NCBI GenBank assembly: GCA_034336665.1
Contig: JAPFBE010000013.1
Coordinates: forward strand, 19,075,056-19,139,055
From: Luscinia megarhynchos
Taxonomy: Eukaryota > Chordata > Aves > Passeriformes > Turdidae
Direction: 5' to 3'
DNA: 64,000 bases
Shown here: piece after piece, positions 63,001-64,000 of the stretch
Layout of the letters: every line of letters starts with the position of its first letter
Numbering within the stretch: position 1 is the stretch's first letter
Translations under genes and position numbers: made by a program
The notes under the pieces: generated by a model
Told to the model about the DNA's origin: nothing
Seen by the model: only the letters and a program-made list of their open reading frames with translations
Database searches by the model: none

Positions 63001-64000
63001 AGATATTTCTGTGATTTTGCTCTTTGCCCTTTTTCCCCAATTTGATGAATTAATTTTCTTTCAAGAGGGTGTTTCCTTAAAACTGAAATGTGAAGTCTAA
63101 ATGTGTAGGCAGAATAGAATGGTAAGAAATCTGAATGGGCAGATGCTGTAGATGTGAAACAGATGAGCTGGGTCAAAGCCGTTGGTTAATGAGGGAGAAG
63201 TACAGGCAACTGTGCTGCAAATGATTGTGGTGTAAATAAAGAGCCCAGTACAGATTTATCCTACAAATTGTGTAATCAAAGAGAGGTTGTGGAGAGGAGT
63301 AGTGACCTAGCTATGTTATCTACAAGTCATCACTTCTGGAGTGGGATTTTAGTGTGTGTAAAGCTGCCTGTCTTTAGTCACTTGAGTGGTGCTATGTTTC
63401 CATGGACAGCACTGGGATCTTGGGCACCAGCCCCAAAGTAGACTCCTAAATGCAGTCCCCACTTTAGATCTGTAGGCTGAATATTGCCTTTAATGCCAAA
63501 CATGGAACAGAGTTCATTTTTGGTTTCTGAACATAATTTACAGCTATGTGCAAAAGCAGAGAAGGGGACACGAGCAGTAGGAGACAGAACTTGCTCCGTG
63601 TTAGGCTTACTAGAAGGTGATATGATATACCAGTCATAGGATCATCTCGTATAAGAATGGAGAAACAGTAACATCCAAATAGGAAGAGAAGGTTGGGATT
63701 CTTTTTGAGCTGCAATCAAAATGACGTGTTTTGCCATAATGACTGCAAAAATATGTACTCTTTATAGAGCTGATGACAAGAACAGAAAAGGAAATCAAAT
63801 TGAATGATTTTAATATTAAGGATCGAAGTATCTGAGAACAGATGGATCAAATAGAATGAACATTTAAAAAATTAAAGAAACCAATGCACAAAACTTGCTC
63901 ATGAATATCTGCTTAGTATATGCCTGATGAAGTACTTCCAGTTCCTCCAACATGTCGTTGTTTGTACTCTCTTGGTTTTGTATTTGTTCTGAATGCAATG
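57076..64000. other. Intronic sequence to the window end
   Basis: AT-rich sequence with a short TA run near 57740-57755 and a TG/TA-rich patch at about 62255-62310. No FILIP1L 5' exon, CMSS1 exon, RNA gene or mobile element could be supported. The next exons of both genes are expected beyond the right edge. Confidence 0.55.

Overview
The window looks like nuclear DNA of a bird. It contains decayed CR1 LINE tails of the sauropsid type, a relic of a palindromic DNA transposon, very few recent repeats, and single-copy vertebrate genes with consensus splice sites. I could not determine the species. Coding sequence is sparse and most of the 64 kb is intronic.

Layout: (1) 1-6303 is A-rich on the + strand and is probably the first intron of a minus-strand gene. 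(2) 6304-7454 is a divergent CpG-island promoter. To the left is a first coding exon that fits TBC1D23 (minus strand; its N-terminus MAEGEEAPPPPGS ends at a GTGAGT donor). To the right is a first coding exon that fits CMSS1 (plus strand; MGDTLEEPWW ends at a GTACTC donor and sits beside a perfect NRF1 site). (3) 7455 to the right edge is CMSS1 intron on the + strand, with a candidate early-terminating exon near 12.3 kb. (4) Nested inside on the opposite strand is the large 3' coding exon of FILIP1L (25267-28024), whose reading frame is broken by three separate single-base insertions. (5) At 43.98-45.3 kb an isolated GC-rich island carries a CRE, a perfect CArG box, a candidate minus-strand first exon, and a roughly 945-bp CpG-rich minisatellite that is stop-free in all six frames. 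(6) 45.3-64 kb is intronic, with low-complexity tracts and one transposon relic.

The nesting of FILIP1L inside CMSS1 on opposite strands is the arrangement I recall from human 3q12, and it supports both gene calls. The 44-kb island is best read as an internal FILIP1L promoter producing a short isoform that starts at an internal Met, though it also has + strand promoter features. CMSS1 acts in small ribosomal subunit biogenesis, TBC1D23 in endosome-to-Golgi vesicle tethering, and FILIP1L as a coiled-coil regulator of the actin cytoskeleton and cell migration. They are neighbours, not a pathway.

No tRNA, rRNA, CRISPR, intact retrovirus or bacterial-type element was seen. The parts most worth following up are the minisatellite island, the triple frameshift in FILIP1L and the candidate alternative terminal exon of CMSS1.
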